DNA from: Casp-actino8 sp044358015 | GTDB lineage: Bacteria > Actinomycetota > Acidimicrobiia > Acidimicrobiales > Ilumatobacteraceae | Direction: 5' to 3' | Length of the DNA stretch: 64,000 nucleotides | Assembly: GCA_044358015.1 (NCBI GenBank) | Contig: JBIKOO010000003.1 | Location: 1 to 64,000, forward strand | In this document: piece after piece, positions 45,431 through 53,098 of the stretch | Layout of the letters: every line of letters starts with the position of its first letter | Numbering within the stretch: the first letter of the stretch is position 1 | Notes under the pieces: generated by a model | Told to the model about the DNA's origin: nothing | Databases searched by the model: none | What the model saw: only the letters and a program-made list of their open reading frames with translations | Position numbers and translations under genes: made by a program

Positions 45431-46537
45431 ATGAATACGCAAACTCTCTTGTTGATCCTGTTGGTTGTTGCCGTGGTCTTCGGGCTTGGCGTGGTGGTGC
45501 TGAATCGTCGCTCAAGCGGCGGGGCGGGGGTCAAGCCCGTCATTTCAGAGCCAGTTGTTGATGAAACGCCGGTCGTTCAAGCCGAAGTTGTTCAAGCCGA
45601 AGTAGTTGAAACGCCAGTAGTTGAAACGCCGGCTCCGCCCAAGAGTCGGTGGGGCAAAACGGCGTTGTCGTTGGCTGGCGTTTTTGGGGGAGTGCGTGCA
45701 CGAGGTGGCATCACCAGCGAAACGTGGGACGATCTCGAAGAGGCGTTGTTGAAGGCTGACGTTGGAATCGGCGTGACCGACGAACTACTGAACTCTTTGC
45801 GCGGCCGTGTGAAGGCCAAAGAAATTACGACTCCGGATGAATTGCTTCTGGCGTTACAGCGCGAGATGACATCGCGTCTTGAAGGTGCGAATCGTGAATT
45901 GAACTTTGCGCAACTTGATGAAGGTCGCATCAACGTGTGGTTGTTCGTCGGTGTAAATGGTGTTGGCAAGACCACCACCATTGGCAAAGTTTCGGCGCAA
46001 CAGGCGCAACTCGGCCGTTCATTGGTTTTGGCCGCTGGCGACACATTCCGCGCCGCGGCAGCTGAACAGTTGGGCACGTGGGCCGAACGTTCGGGAGCCG
46101 AACTAGTGCGCGGCGCCGAAGGTGGAGACCCCAGTTCAGTGATCTTTGATGGTATTCAACGAGCTTCCGCTAAGGGTTTTGACCTTGTGCTTGGCGACAC
46201 GGCTGGTCGTTTGCAGAACAAGTCAAACCTCATGGATGAGCTGCGTAAAGTTCGTCGTATTGCCGATCGTGATCCGGGCCAGGTCACCGAAGTGTTGCTG
46301 GTCATTGACGCAACAACGGGACAAAACGGCCTCTCGCAGGCCCGCGAATTCACCGATGCTGCAGGGGTGACCGGCGTTGTACTGACCAAGCTTGACGGAT
46401 CTGCCAAAGGCGGAATCGTCTTTGCTATCGAAACCGAAATGGGCATTCCTATCAAGTTGGTCGGTCTGGGTGAAACCATTGGAGACTTGGTGGCTTTCAA
46501 TCCAGACGAATACGTCTCCGCACTCTTTAACGGGTGA
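45431..46537 (+). CDS. ftsY: Signal recognition particle receptor FtsY
   Basis: A 368-residue FtsY with an N-terminal membrane anchor (TLLLILLVVAVVFGLGVVVL) and a Val/Glu/Pro linker with repeats of VVQAEVV and PVVETP, then the NG GTPase: G1 FVGVNGVGKTTTIGKVSAQQ, DTAGRLQNKSNLMDEL (G3) and TKLDGSAKGG (G4). It docks SRP-ribosome complexes at the membrane. A true membrane helix is typical of actinobacterial FtsY. Cotranscription with smc is likely. Confidence 0.96.
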   Translation: MNTQTLLLILLVVAVVFGLGVVVLNRRSSGGAGVKPVISEPVVDETPVVQAEVVQAEVVETPVVETPAPPKSRWGKTALSLAGVFGGVRARGGITSETWDDLEEALLKADVGIGVTDELLNSLRGRVKAKEITTPDELLLALQREMTSRLEGANRELNFAQLDEGRINVWLFVGVNGVGKTTTIGKVSAQQAQLGRSLVLAAGDTFRAAAAEQLGTWAERSGAELVRGAEGGDPSSVIFDGIQRASAKGFDLVLGDTAGRLQNKSNLMDELRKVRRIADRDPGQVTEVLLVIDATTGQNGLSQAREFTDAAGVTGVVLTKLDGSAKGGIVFAIETEMGIPIKLVGLGETIGDLVAFNPDEYVSALFNG

Positions 46538-46561
46538 CCCGCCAAGAAAAATAGTGACTTT

Positions 46562-46598
46562 GTTCCCAAATTTTCTTGATGGGTTGGGAACTAACCCA
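46562..46598 (+). promoter_or_regulatory. Possible alternating hairpins in a leader
   Basis: GTTCCCAA (46562-46569) can pair with TTGGGAAC (46584-46591), or TGGGTT (46580-46585) can pair with AACCCA (46593-46598). The two structures exclude each other because they share 46584-46585. They lie 24 nt before the lipoprotein gene and could act as an attenuator or transcript-stability element. No leader peptide or ligand-binding fold recognised. Confidence 0.35.
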
Positions 46599-46621
46599 CA
46601 ATCTGGCATCGTCTCAGTTGT

Positions 46622-48112
46622 ATGAAGAAAATCCTGGTTCCCGCCCTCACCGTTTTCGCCCTCTTTGCCGTGTCCTCGTGTGGTGACGATCCCGATGCCT
46701 CGGGTCCGCCCATCTTGGTTTTGTCCGCCGCTAACGGTGGTGGTTGGTCGGCCACAGCTCCAGCAGCATCGGACATGTCTACGACCGAAGGTATGGACGA
46801 GAAAATGATGTGGGGCTATCAACAAAACTTCACTGCGGCCGTTGATTTGCCAGCACTCGATAGCGATGCGCCCTCATACACCTTGGCTGCAGGTGATGTT
46901 TCGACAGATTCACTGAATGTGCTGAAGGCGGCATTCGAAGTCACTGAAGATTTCGTAGCCCAAGATGCTTCACAGGGTGGCGGCTACTTGGCAGGTAACT
47001 ACGACGGAACAACGGCAACGTTGTACGTCGGCTCTGACGCGACGCGTTATTGGAGTTACTCGCCAGCTTGGGATCAGTCATCGATCTCGTCACGGCCTTG
47101 CATCATGGAAGATGCCGTCGCAACTACTGACAGTCTCTCGACTGATGACGTTCCCACGACTGATGTAGCAAGTGAAATTTGCGCCGAGCCGGTTGCTCCC
47201 GAAAATGTGCCGACCAAGGCCGAAGCCGAAGCGCTCTTTGCAACAACTGTGAGTGCACTAGGAGTGAATGTCAACGATCTCATCCTCGACTCGTATGCCG
47301 ATGAGTGGGGTGCGAACGTCAACGGTTACCTGAAGATTGACGGCGTACGTAGCCCGCTGTCATGGAGTGTCGGTTATGGCGCTGAAGCTTCAATCACCTG
47401 GGCCAGCGGAGTTTTTGCTGATGTTCAAGATGGAGCTTCTTACCCTCGCATTGGAACTGCAGCAGCAATTGAGCGCTTGAATAGTCAGCAGGCCGGAAAT
47501 TGGGGCGGACCCATGGCTCGTAGTGGTGTCGCATACGACACTGCTGTTGCGTCTGGCGTTGAAGCAGCCGTCACGACCGAACCCGCAACATCTGATGTCA
47601 CGGCAGAAACGTATCCGGTCACTGATGCACCGGCACCAGAAATTCAAGAAGTTTCGATTATCGGTGTTGAAGAAGAACTTGTGACGCTCTACGGAGCCGA
47701 TGGTTCGATCTACCTCGTGCCTGGCTATACGTTCATTGCTGCTGAAGACGAATACGGTTACGCCGGCCGTTACACCGTTTCTGCCTTGCCTGATGAGTAC
47801 ATGCAAGTGACTGACGCGGTTGATGCCGTGCCTGCTACCGAGGTCCCTGTTCCTGATACCGCTGTTGCTCTGCCGAGCGTTGACCCAGCCGTTGACCCAA
47901 CCGTCGCCCCCGACATGTCAGTCGCTCAAGATGTGGATGACTTGCTGGGCATGTCTGAAGCCGAGGCCACTAAGGCGGCCGAGGCCAAAGGTTTGACGGT
48001 TCGAGTTGGTAGTCGTGATGGTGAAGATTTCGCCCTCACGATGGACTACCGCACCGATCGCGTGACGTTGACAGTGGTTGCTGGCATAGTCACCGCTGTC
48101 ACGCCTGGCTGA
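46622..48112 (+). CDS. Large lipoprotein with C-terminal inhibitor-I78-like segment
   Basis: A 496-residue lipoprotein: signal MKKILVPALTVFALFAV, lipobox SSCG. The main body (~30-330) has no recognised domain; it contains TYT/Asp-rich segments such as TATLYVGSDATRYWSYSPAW. Residues ~390-430 are a Val/Pro/Thr/Ala linker. The final ~55 residues, LLGMSEAEATKAAEAKGLTV and DYRTDRVTLTVVAGIV, resemble the I78 proteinase-inhibitor-like module. It lies between the two SRP-pathway GTPase genes, in the same direction, but its leader suggests separate control. Confidence 0.7.
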   Translation: MKKILVPALTVFALFAVSSCGDDPDASGPPILVLSAANGGGWSATAPAASDMSTTEGMDEKMMWGYQQNFTAAVDLPALDSDAPSYTLAAGDVSTDSLNVLKAAFEVTEDFVAQDASQGGGYLAGNYDGTTATLYVGSDATRYWSYSPAWDQSSISSRPCIMEDAVATTDSLSTDDVPTTDVASEICAEPVAPENVPTKAEAEALFATTVSALGVNVNDLILDSYADEWGANVNGYLKIDGVRSPLSWSVGYGAEASITWASGVFADVQDGASYPRIGTAAAIERLNSQQAGNWGGPMARSGVAYDTAVASGVEAAVTTEPATSDVTAETYPVTDAPAPEIQEVSIIGVEEELVTLYGADGSIYLVPGYTFIAAEDEYGYAGRYTVSALPDEYMQVTDAVDAVPATEVPVPDTAVALPSVDPAVDPTVAPDMSVAQDVDDLLGMSEAEATKAAEAKGLTVRVGSRDGEDFALTMDYRTDRVTLTVVAGIVTAVTPG

Positions 48113-48119
48113 CATCGTC

Positions 48120-48140
48120 ACCGCCCGAAAGTAGGGCGGT
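48120..48140. terminator. Short GC hairpin between lipoprotein gene and ffh
   Basis: A 7-bp stem ACCGCCC/GGGCGGT with 7-nt loop, 7 nt after the lipoprotein stop and 15 nt before ffh. There is no T-run, so it may only weaken read-through or stabilise RNA ends. Confidence 0.4.
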
Positions 48141-48155
48141 AGCCTCAGGATTGCT

Positions 48156-49592
48156 ATGTTCGACAACCTCTCTAATCGTTTCGACGGAATCTTCAAACGA
48201 ATTCGCGGCAAGGGTCGTCTGACCGAAGCCGATGTCGATGAAGTTCTCAAAGAAATTCGCACCGCACTTTTAGAAGCTGACGTCAACGTCAGCGTGGTTC
48301 GTAACGTCGTTGCACGAATTCGTGAAGGTGCCATCGGCATTGAGTCGTCGAAGGCGCTTGATCCGAGTCAGCAAGTCATCAAACTGGTTAACCAAGAACT
48401 CACCAACATTCTTGGTGGCGAAACCCTCAAGATCACCTACGCCAGTCGTCCGCCCACCGTGGTGTTGATGGCTGGTTTGCAGGGTTCAGGAAAAACCACC
48501 AACTCGGCCAAGTTGGCGAAGTGGTTCAAGTCGCAAGGTCGTCATCCACTTCTTGTCGGTGCCGACTTGCAACGTCCTGCTGCTGTTGAACAGTTGCGCA
48601 CACTCGGTCGACAAATTGATGTTCCGGTGTTCAGCGATCCAAGTGATCCGGTCACCACCGCAGTTCGCGGACTCGCCGAAGCGCGACGACTGGGCAAAGA
48701 TGTTTTGATTGTTGACACTGCCGGTCGTTTGTCAATCGACGACGAAATGATGGCGCAGATTCGCCAGATCTCTGATCAGATCACGCCGAACTACACGTTC
48801 TTAGTGATTGATGCGATGACTGGTCAAGATGCCGTCAATGTCGCTGAAGCATTTCATAACACCTTGCAAATCGACGGCGTCATCTTGTCAAAGCTCGATG
48901 GTGATGCGCGCGGTGGTGCGGCGCTGTCGGTTAAGGAAGTCATTGGTCGCCCCATTGCCTTCGCAAGTACTGGCGAAAAACTCGACGCGTTCGAACAGTT
49001 CCATCCCGATCGTATGGCCGGACGAATTTTGGGAATGGGCGACATGCTCACCCTGATCGAACAGGCCGAACAAGCTTTCGAAAAAGACGCAGCCGAGGAA
49101 GCAGCGACCAAGTTGCTCGATGGCGAATTCACGCTCGACGACTTCTTAGAACAAATGCAGTCGCTCAAGAAGATGGGACCGCTTGGCGGGTTGATGGGCA
49201 TGATGCCCGGCATGCCCAAAGAGTTGAAGAATGCCAAGATCGGCGACGATGAACTGAAGCCAGTCGAGGCGATTATTCGCTCGATGACCAAAGAGGAGCG
49301 TCGCAAGCCCGAGATCATCAACGGCAGTCGCCGCCAACGCATCGCGACTGGCAGTGGCCGCTCAATCGCCGAGGTGAACCGGCTGGTTAAGCAGTTTGGC
49401 GAGATGCAAAAGATGATGAAGCGCATGGGTGGAATGACCACTGGCAAAAAGGGTAAGCGCAAGATGTCATCGATGGCGGGCCTCGGTGGCCTTGGGGCAG
49501 CTGGCTTGCCTGGTCAAGGTGGCGGCTTTAGCGAGGGCCTTGGGGGCGGAGCTCCTGGTGGCGGATTCCCCGGTTTCCCCCCATCACGCTAA
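48156..49592 (+). CDS. ffh: Signal recognition particle protein Ffh
   Basis: A 478-residue SRP54: N domain, then GTPase with VLMAGLQGSGKTTNSAKLA (G1), DTAGRLSIDDEMMAQ (G3) and LSKLDGDARGGAALS (G4); the M domain is Met-rich (KKMGPLGGLMGMMPGMPKEL; MQKMMKRMGGMTTGKKGKRK) and binds 4.5S RNA and signal sequences. The tail is an unusual Gly/Phe-rich low-complexity stretch (GAAGLPGQGGGFSEGLGGGA). No 4.5S RNA gene is visible in this window. The start is ATG 48156. Confidence 0.97.
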   Translation: MFDNLSNRFDGIFKRIRGKGRLTEADVDEVLKEIRTALLEADVNVSVVRNVVARIREGAIGIESSKALDPSQQVIKLVNQELTNILGGETLKITYASRPPTVVLMAGLQGSGKTTNSAKLAKWFKSQGRHPLLVGADLQRPAAVEQLRTLGRQIDVPVFSDPSDPVTTAVRGLAEARRLGKDVLIVDTAGRLSIDDEMMAQIRQISDQITPNYTFLVIDAMTGQDAVNVAEAFHNTLQIDGVILSKLDGDARGGAALSVKEVIGRPIAFASTGEKLDAFEQFHPDRMAGRILGMGDMLTLIEQAEQAFEKDAAEEAATKLLDGEFTLDDFLEQMQSLKKMGPLGGLMGMMPGMPKELKNAKIGDDELKPVEAIIRSMTKEERRKPEIINGSRRQRIATGSGRSIAEVNRLVKQFGEMQKMMKRMGGMTTGKKGKRKMSSMAGLGGLGAAGLPGQGGGFSEGLGGGAPGGGFPGFPPSR

Positions 49593-49703
49593 GTGCGACC
49601 AGCCAAGACTTGCCTGGTGGCGTTGGGGAAGGGATGCTTTCGGGTTAGCCTTCGGTGTCTGCCTGGACTGGTTCTAGGCGCTTGAATCAGGAGTTATCGC
49701 CGA

Positions 49704-49973
49704 ATGTCAGTCAAGTTACGCCTTACACGTGTCGGAAAGACCAAGCAGCCTCATTACCGCGTGATCGCGAGCGACAGCCGCGCCGCCCGTGATGGTTCAT
49801 TCCTCGAAATCTTGGGTCAGTACAACCCACGCACCGAGCCTTCGGTCATCAATCTCGACAACGACAAGGCTGTTGCCTGGTTGATGAAGGGCGCACAGCC
49901 CACCGAGCGCGTCAAGAAGATTCTTGAAATCTCGGGCGCATGGGCACAGTTCACTGCTGCTCGCGCTAAGTGA
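49704..49973 (+). CDS. rpsP: 30S ribosomal protein S16
   Basis: An 89-residue S16: SVKLRLTRVGKTKQPHYRVI, ASDSRAARDGSFLEILGQYN, then ERVKKILEISGAWAQFTAAR. AGGAG lies 10 nt before ATG 49704. The 111-nt gap after ffh is the likely promoter region for the rpsP-khpA-rimM-trmD group, though no convincing -10/-35 pair stands out. Confidence 0.96.
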   Translation: MSVKLRLTRVGKTKQPHYRVIASDSRAARDGSFLEILGQYNPRTEPSVINLDNDKAVAWLMKGAQPTERVKKILEISGAWAQFTAARAK

Positions 49974-49983
49974 TTCAGTTGTC

Positions 49984-50247
49984 ATGACTGATCCCAACGA
50001 AATTTCTTCGCCAACAGCAGTTGCTGTTTTGACTCACGTTGTTCGTTCAATTGTTGACGATCCTGATGCGGTCAATGTTGCCGAAACCGAAGGTCGCAAT
50101 CGTTTGCGTCTTGAAGTGAAGGTTGGTCCCGGAGACCTCGGTCGTGTGATCGGTCGTCGTGGTCGTACTGCTCAAAGCATTCGCACACTTGTGCGTGCTG
50201 CTGCCGCTAAAGATGGTCGCGAAGTCGACGTCGACTTCGTTGACTGA
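49984..50247 (+). CDS. khpA: KH-domain RNA-binding protein KhpA
   Basis: An 87-residue KH protein: VAVLTHVVRSIVDDPDAVNV then the GxxG loop in GPGDLGRVIGRRGRTAQSIR. In bacteria it pairs with KhpB and binds many RNAs, affecting cell division and translation. Placement between rpsP and rimM is the conserved location. ATG 49984 is used; the frame open upstream lies in rpsP. Confidence 0.93.
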   Translation: MTDPNEISSPTAVAVLTHVVRSIVDDPDAVNVAETEGRNRLRLEVKVGPGDLGRVIGRRGRTAQSIRTLVRAAAAKDGREVDVDFVD

Positions 50248-50267
50248 TTGTGGTTCACGGAGTTTCC

Positions 50268-50789
50268 GTGACTGCTGAAAAAACTCCCGAAGGCCTTTTA
50301 GAAGTAGGCCGTTTTGGTCGCCCCCACGGTGTGAAGGGGCAGATCTACATCAAGTTGTCAACCGATCGTTCTGAGCGCGTCCAAATTGGTGCACGCCTGT
50401 GGGCGGGCGAGTGGTTTGAAGTGTCGGCACGAACTTCAATGGCAAATACTGGTGCCGATCGTTGGGTCGTTGGCATCGTCGGTATTGATGATCGCAATGA
50501 TGTCGAACGACTTGTCAACAAAGTCGTCTGGGCCGAGCCGATTGATGATCCAGGTGCCGTTTGGGTGCATCAAGTGATCGGCGCAAAGGTTTTGGATACC
50601 GACGGCATCGATCGCGGTGTGTGTATCGCTGTTCTGAAGAATCCTGCGAACGATTTACTTGAACTTGAATCAGGTGCACTTGTCCCGGTGCTGTTCGTTG
50701 AATCAGTCGTTCCTGACGACATCGGTGGATTTGTTGTCACCATCGACCCGCCCGACGGACTGTTTGAAGTTTTCGAAGACACGAAGTAG
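50268..50789 (+). CDS. rimM: Ribosome maturation factor RimM
   Basis: A 173-residue RimM with the N-terminal VGRFGRPHGVKGQIYIKLST and C-terminal PRC-barrel (WVHQVIGAKVLDTDGIDRGV, PANDLLELESGALVPVLFVE). It assists maturation of the 30S head near S19. GTG 50268 has CGGAG upstream; GTG 50250 is an alternative. trmD follows 5 nt later. Confidence 0.94.
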   Translation: MTAEKTPEGLLEVGRFGRPHGVKGQIYIKLSTDRSERVQIGARLWAGEWFEVSARTSMANTGADRWVVGIVGIDDRNDVERLVNKVVWAEPIDDPGAVWVHQVIGAKVLDTDGIDRGVCIAVLKNPANDLLELESGALVPVLFVESVVPDDIGGFVVTIDPPDGLFEVFEDTK

Positions 50790-50794
50790 TTCAC

Positions 50795-51544
50795 ATGCGC
50801 GTCGATGTTTTCACCATCTTCCCGAGCATCGTGAACAACTTTTGTTCCGAAAGTTTGTTGGGAAAGTGCCGCGAGTCAGGTCTGCTTGATCTGCGAAGTC
50901 ACGACCTACGCGAGCACACCAGCGATGTCCATCGCACGGTTGATGACGCCCCCTTTGGCGGAGGCGCCGGCATGGTGATGCGGGCCGAACCGATCTTCGC
51001 CTCAGTTGAGGCAGCGACCCCGCCACGACCGCTGTATTTGATGAGCCCGGGGGGTCGTCGCTTTGATCAAGCCTTCGCCCACGAACTGGCTGCCACCCAT
51101 GAGGGTCCCTCCGGTGGATTCAGCTTGCTGTGCGGTCGCTACGAAGGGATTGACCATCGGGTTCGAGAACACCTTGTAGATGGTGAAATCAGTATCGGCG
51201 ATGTGGTCTTGTCGGGTGGCGAAGTAGCCGCTTGCCTCATCATCGAGGCCGTGACCCGCCTGTTACCTGGGGCGATGGGTAATGCTCAGAGTCCAATCAC
51301 CGAAAGTTTTGGAGCGTCCAATCTGCTTGAGGAGCCCCATTTCACCCGTCCAGCCGAGTTCCGGGGCTGGGAGGTTCCCGATGTTTTAAGGGGCGGCAAC
51401 CATGCCCAGGTCGAAAGTTGGCGATTGGCTCAGGCCTTACATCGCACCATCAGCCAGCGACCCGACCTCATCGAGGCCCGGGGAGGACTTTCAAATGATG
51501 AGCTCGCCTTGTTGGAGAAGTTCCCTGCTATCCCGTATCCTTGA
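50795..51544 (+). CDS. trmD: tRNA (guanine(37)-N1)-methyltransferase
   Basis: A 249-residue SPOUT methyltransferase: MRVDVFTIFPSIVNNFCSES, DDAPFGGGAGMVMRAEPIF, the knot segments LLCGRYEGIDHRVREHLVDG and SIGDVVLSGGEVAACLIIEA, and SFGASNLLEEPHFTRPAEFR. It places m1G37 in tRNAs to prevent frameshifting. Compact RimM-TrmD spacing suggests coupling. Confidence 0.96.
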   Translation: MRVDVFTIFPSIVNNFCSESLLGKCRESGLLDLRSHDLREHTSDVHRTVDDAPFGGGAGMVMRAEPIFASVEAATPPRPLYLMSPGGRRFDQAFAHELAATHEGPSGGFSLLCGRYEGIDHRVREHLVDGEISIGDVVLSGGEVAACLIIEAVTRLLPGAMGNAQSPITESFGASNLLEEPHFTRPAEFRGWEVPDVLRGGNHAQVESWRLAQALHRTISQRPDLIEARGGLSNDELALLEKFPAIPYP

Positions 51545-51568
51545 CAAGCCGTGACTGCGATCTACCCA
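51541..51568 (+). promoter_or_regulatory. Possible rplS promoter
   Basis: A perfect -35 hexamer TTGACA overlaps the trmD stop (51541-51546) and is followed 16 nt later by TACCCA. The -10 match is weak, so this is only a candidate internal promoter for rplS. Confidence 0.25.
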
Positions 51569-51605
51569 GGTTGTATGTCCCTGAAAAGTTTTAAGGAAAC
51601 CCGTC

Positions 51606-51953
51606 ATGAAGACCACCGACATCGTTGACCTACAACACATCCGCTCCGACATTCCTGTATTCGGTCCCGGAGATGAACTGAAGGTTCATGTGCGCGTTGT
51701 TGAAAGTGGCAAAGAGCGTATTCAGATTTTCCAGGGCAACGTCATCGGACGTCATGGCTCGGGAATTCAAGAGACCTACACCGTTCGCAAAATCAGCTAC
51801 GGCGTTGGTGTTGAGCGCACGTTCCCCGTGCACACCCCAACAGTTGCCAAGATCGAAGTCATGAAGCGTGGCGATGTTCGCCGTGCCAAGTTGTACTACT
51901 TGCGTGACCGCACCGGTAAGGCTGCCAAGGTTCGCGAAAAGCGCGATTTCTGA
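51606..51953 (+). CDS. rplS: 50S ribosomal protein L19
   Basis: A 115-residue L19: IPVFGPGDELKVHVRVVESG, RIQIFQGNVIGRHGSGIQET, YGVGVERTFPVHTPTVAKIE and RAKLYYLRDRTGKAAKVREK. AAGGAA precedes ATG 51606. Contacts the 30S subunit at a bridge. The next gene is DUF2469 after 70 nt, with GGGAAACCTTTCCC in between as a possible weak hairpin. Confidence 0.97.
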   Translation: MKTTDIVDLQHIRSDIPVFGPGDELKVHVRVVESGKERIQIFQGNVIGRHGSGIQETYTVRKISYGVGVERTFPVHTPTVAKIEVMKRGDVRRAKLYYLRDRTGKAAKVREKRDF

Positions 51954-52023
51954 TTTCATTGGGAAACCTTTCCCGTTATCACCATCTCGGTTGTTGCTTA
52001 CTTCACGACACGAGTGTTGACCA

Positions 52024-52335
52024 TTGAGTACCGACGATCTCGAAGACTTCGAGGCTGATCGCGAACTCCACCTCGCGCAGGAATATCAAGACGTTGCGGG
52101 CATGTTCCGTTACGCCATTGAAACCGAGCGCCGGTTTTACTTGGCCAACAAAGTTGATGTCAATGTCAAAGGTGACAGCACGCGGCCACTGATCGAAGTG
52201 GAATTAACTGACGCATGGGTATGGGACATGTACCGCAAGAGCCGATTCGTTCCGAAGGTTCGAATTTTCAGTTTCAAAGACGTGAACGTCGAGGAACTCC
52301 CGCAAGAAGACTTGACCGATCTCGACAAGGCCTAG
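52024..52335 (+). CDS. DUF2469 family protein
   Basis: A 103-residue acidic protein, a conserved actinobacterial family (Rv2901c-like): MSTDDLEDFEADRELHLAQE, YRYAIETERRFYL-type segment MFRYAIETERRFYLANKVDV, and DAWVWDMYRKSRFVPKVRIF. Role unknown, but position beside rplS and yraN is conserved. The start appears to be TTG 52024, which gives the family N-terminus. Confidence 0.88.
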   Translation: MSTDDLEDFEADRELHLAQEYQDVAGMFRYAIETERRFYLANKVDVNVKGDSTRPLIEVELTDAWVWDMYRKSRFVPKVRIFSFKDVNVEELPQEDLTDLDKA

Positions 52336-52703
52336 TTGCGCCAACTCAATCAACTCACAACCAAAGTTTTGGTGCGTGGGGAGAAGAACTCGTTGCCGAG
52401 TGGTATCGCGATCATGGCTACCAGATCGTCGCGCGAAACTGGCGTTGTCGGCAAGGTGAAATTGACATCATTGCCAGTCGCGAATCGGCTTTAGTGATTT
52501 GCGAAGTGAAGACGCGAGCGAATGCCGATTTTGGGTCGCCGGCTCTAGCGGTTGACGTGAATAAGCAACAACGGTTGCGGCGGTTGGCCGCTCACTGGCT
52601 CAGCGAAAATCCGCTGCCCCGGGCAAATATTCGTTTTGATGTGGCTGCGGTAATCGGACCCAAAGAAACTGTGTTGCTCGAGGTCATCGAGGCCGCCTTT
52701 TAA
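52215..52703 (+). CDS. UPF0102 (YraN) family protein, start unresolved
   Basis: The YraN nuclease-like domain is clear from about 52359: SFGAWGEELVAEWYRDHGYQ, RNWRCRQGEIDIIASRE and ALVICEVKTRANADFGSPAL, with the endonuclease-fold Glu, Asp and ExK residues. The normal start should lie near 52335, but no ATG, GTG or TTG occurs in frame there; the nearest are ATG 52215 and 52221, inside DUF2469. The coordinates given are therefore the longest reading, with ~40 extra N-terminal residues of non-family sequence. A rare start codon or sequencing error is possible. Confidence 0.7.
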   Translation: MGMGHVPQEPIRSEGSNFQFQRRERRGTPARRLDRSRQGLVAPTQSTHNQSFGAWGEELVAEWYRDHGYQIVARNWRCRQGEIDIIASRESALVICEVKTRANADFGSPALAVDVNKQQRLRRLAAHWLSENPLPRANIRFDVAAVIGPKETVLLEVIEAAF

Positions 52704-52963
52704 CTATGAGTCTTTACTTCACGGTCCCAGCATGCGTAATGCCAGTGTCGACGTAGATCGGGAGCGTCGTGAGGCACTGCGACGTTGTGCCCCATGCCCG
52801 CAGGAATCTCTTGATGACATCCTGGGCAAATATAGGTTTTGAGGGCCTGATAGGGCTGAATACGGCGTACTTCGACCGCTCCGTACAAACCTGACCAGAT
52901 GCCGGGTGGTTTCTTGCCCGTTTTGGGGCTCGGCTTCTTGGCTGGTTTTTTACTGGTAGCCAT
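52700..52963 (-). CDS. Small Lys-rich Cys/His protein (conserved actinobacterial)
   Basis: An 87-residue protein. The N-terminus is a basic tail (MATSKKPAKKPSPKTGKKPP), then a Cys/His-rich domain TYICPGCHQEIPAGMGHNVA and RRHWHYACWDREVKT that looks zinc-binding. Actinobacterial homologues are often labelled ATP/GTP-binding without evidence. It converges on the YraN gene with 4 nt of overlap and follows the 39-codon membrane gene. Confidence 0.75.
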   Translation of the reverse strand: MATSKKPAKKPSPKTGKKPPGIWSGLYGAVEVRRIQPYQALKTYICPGCHQEIPAGMGHNVAVPHDAPDLRRHWHYACWDREVKTHS

Positions 52964-52978
52964 GGGTTGGTCGGTCCG

Positions 52979-53098
52979 TCAGCCGGTGAAGGCCCAGGCC
53001 ACCAAAGCAACCACTGCGATAGCTGCGGCGACGACAAAGACATAGTCAGCGCGACGAGCCCGAAATTTCCGATAAGGGTTGAATCCCATGTCACTCAT
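52979..53098 (-). CDS. 39-residue single-helix membrane protein
   Basis: Minus-strand reading from ATG 53098: MSDMGFNPYRKFRARRADYV, then a hydrophobic helix FVVAAAIAVVALVAWAF and a terminal Thr-Gly. The positive stretch before the helix predicts an inside N-terminus. ATG 53089 (MGFNPYRK) is an alternative start. I recall similar MGxNPxR-type short membrane proteins in actinobacteria, but cannot name a family. It lies 15 nt upstream of the Lys-rich Cys/His gene in the same direction and its start region overlaps that of the divergent crotonase. Confidence 0.65.
   Translation of the reverse strand: MSDMGFNPYRKFRARRADYVFVVAAAIAVVALVAWAFTG

Noticed and set aside
48120..48155. 4.5S (SRP) RNA gene near ffh
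   Set aside because: The hairpin is only 21 nt and lacks the GGAA tetraloop helix 8 features; no SRP RNA is seen in the window.
51961..51974. GGGAAACCTTTCCC palindrome after rplS
   Set aside because: The stem is short with almost no loop and no T-run, so I do not list it as a terminator.
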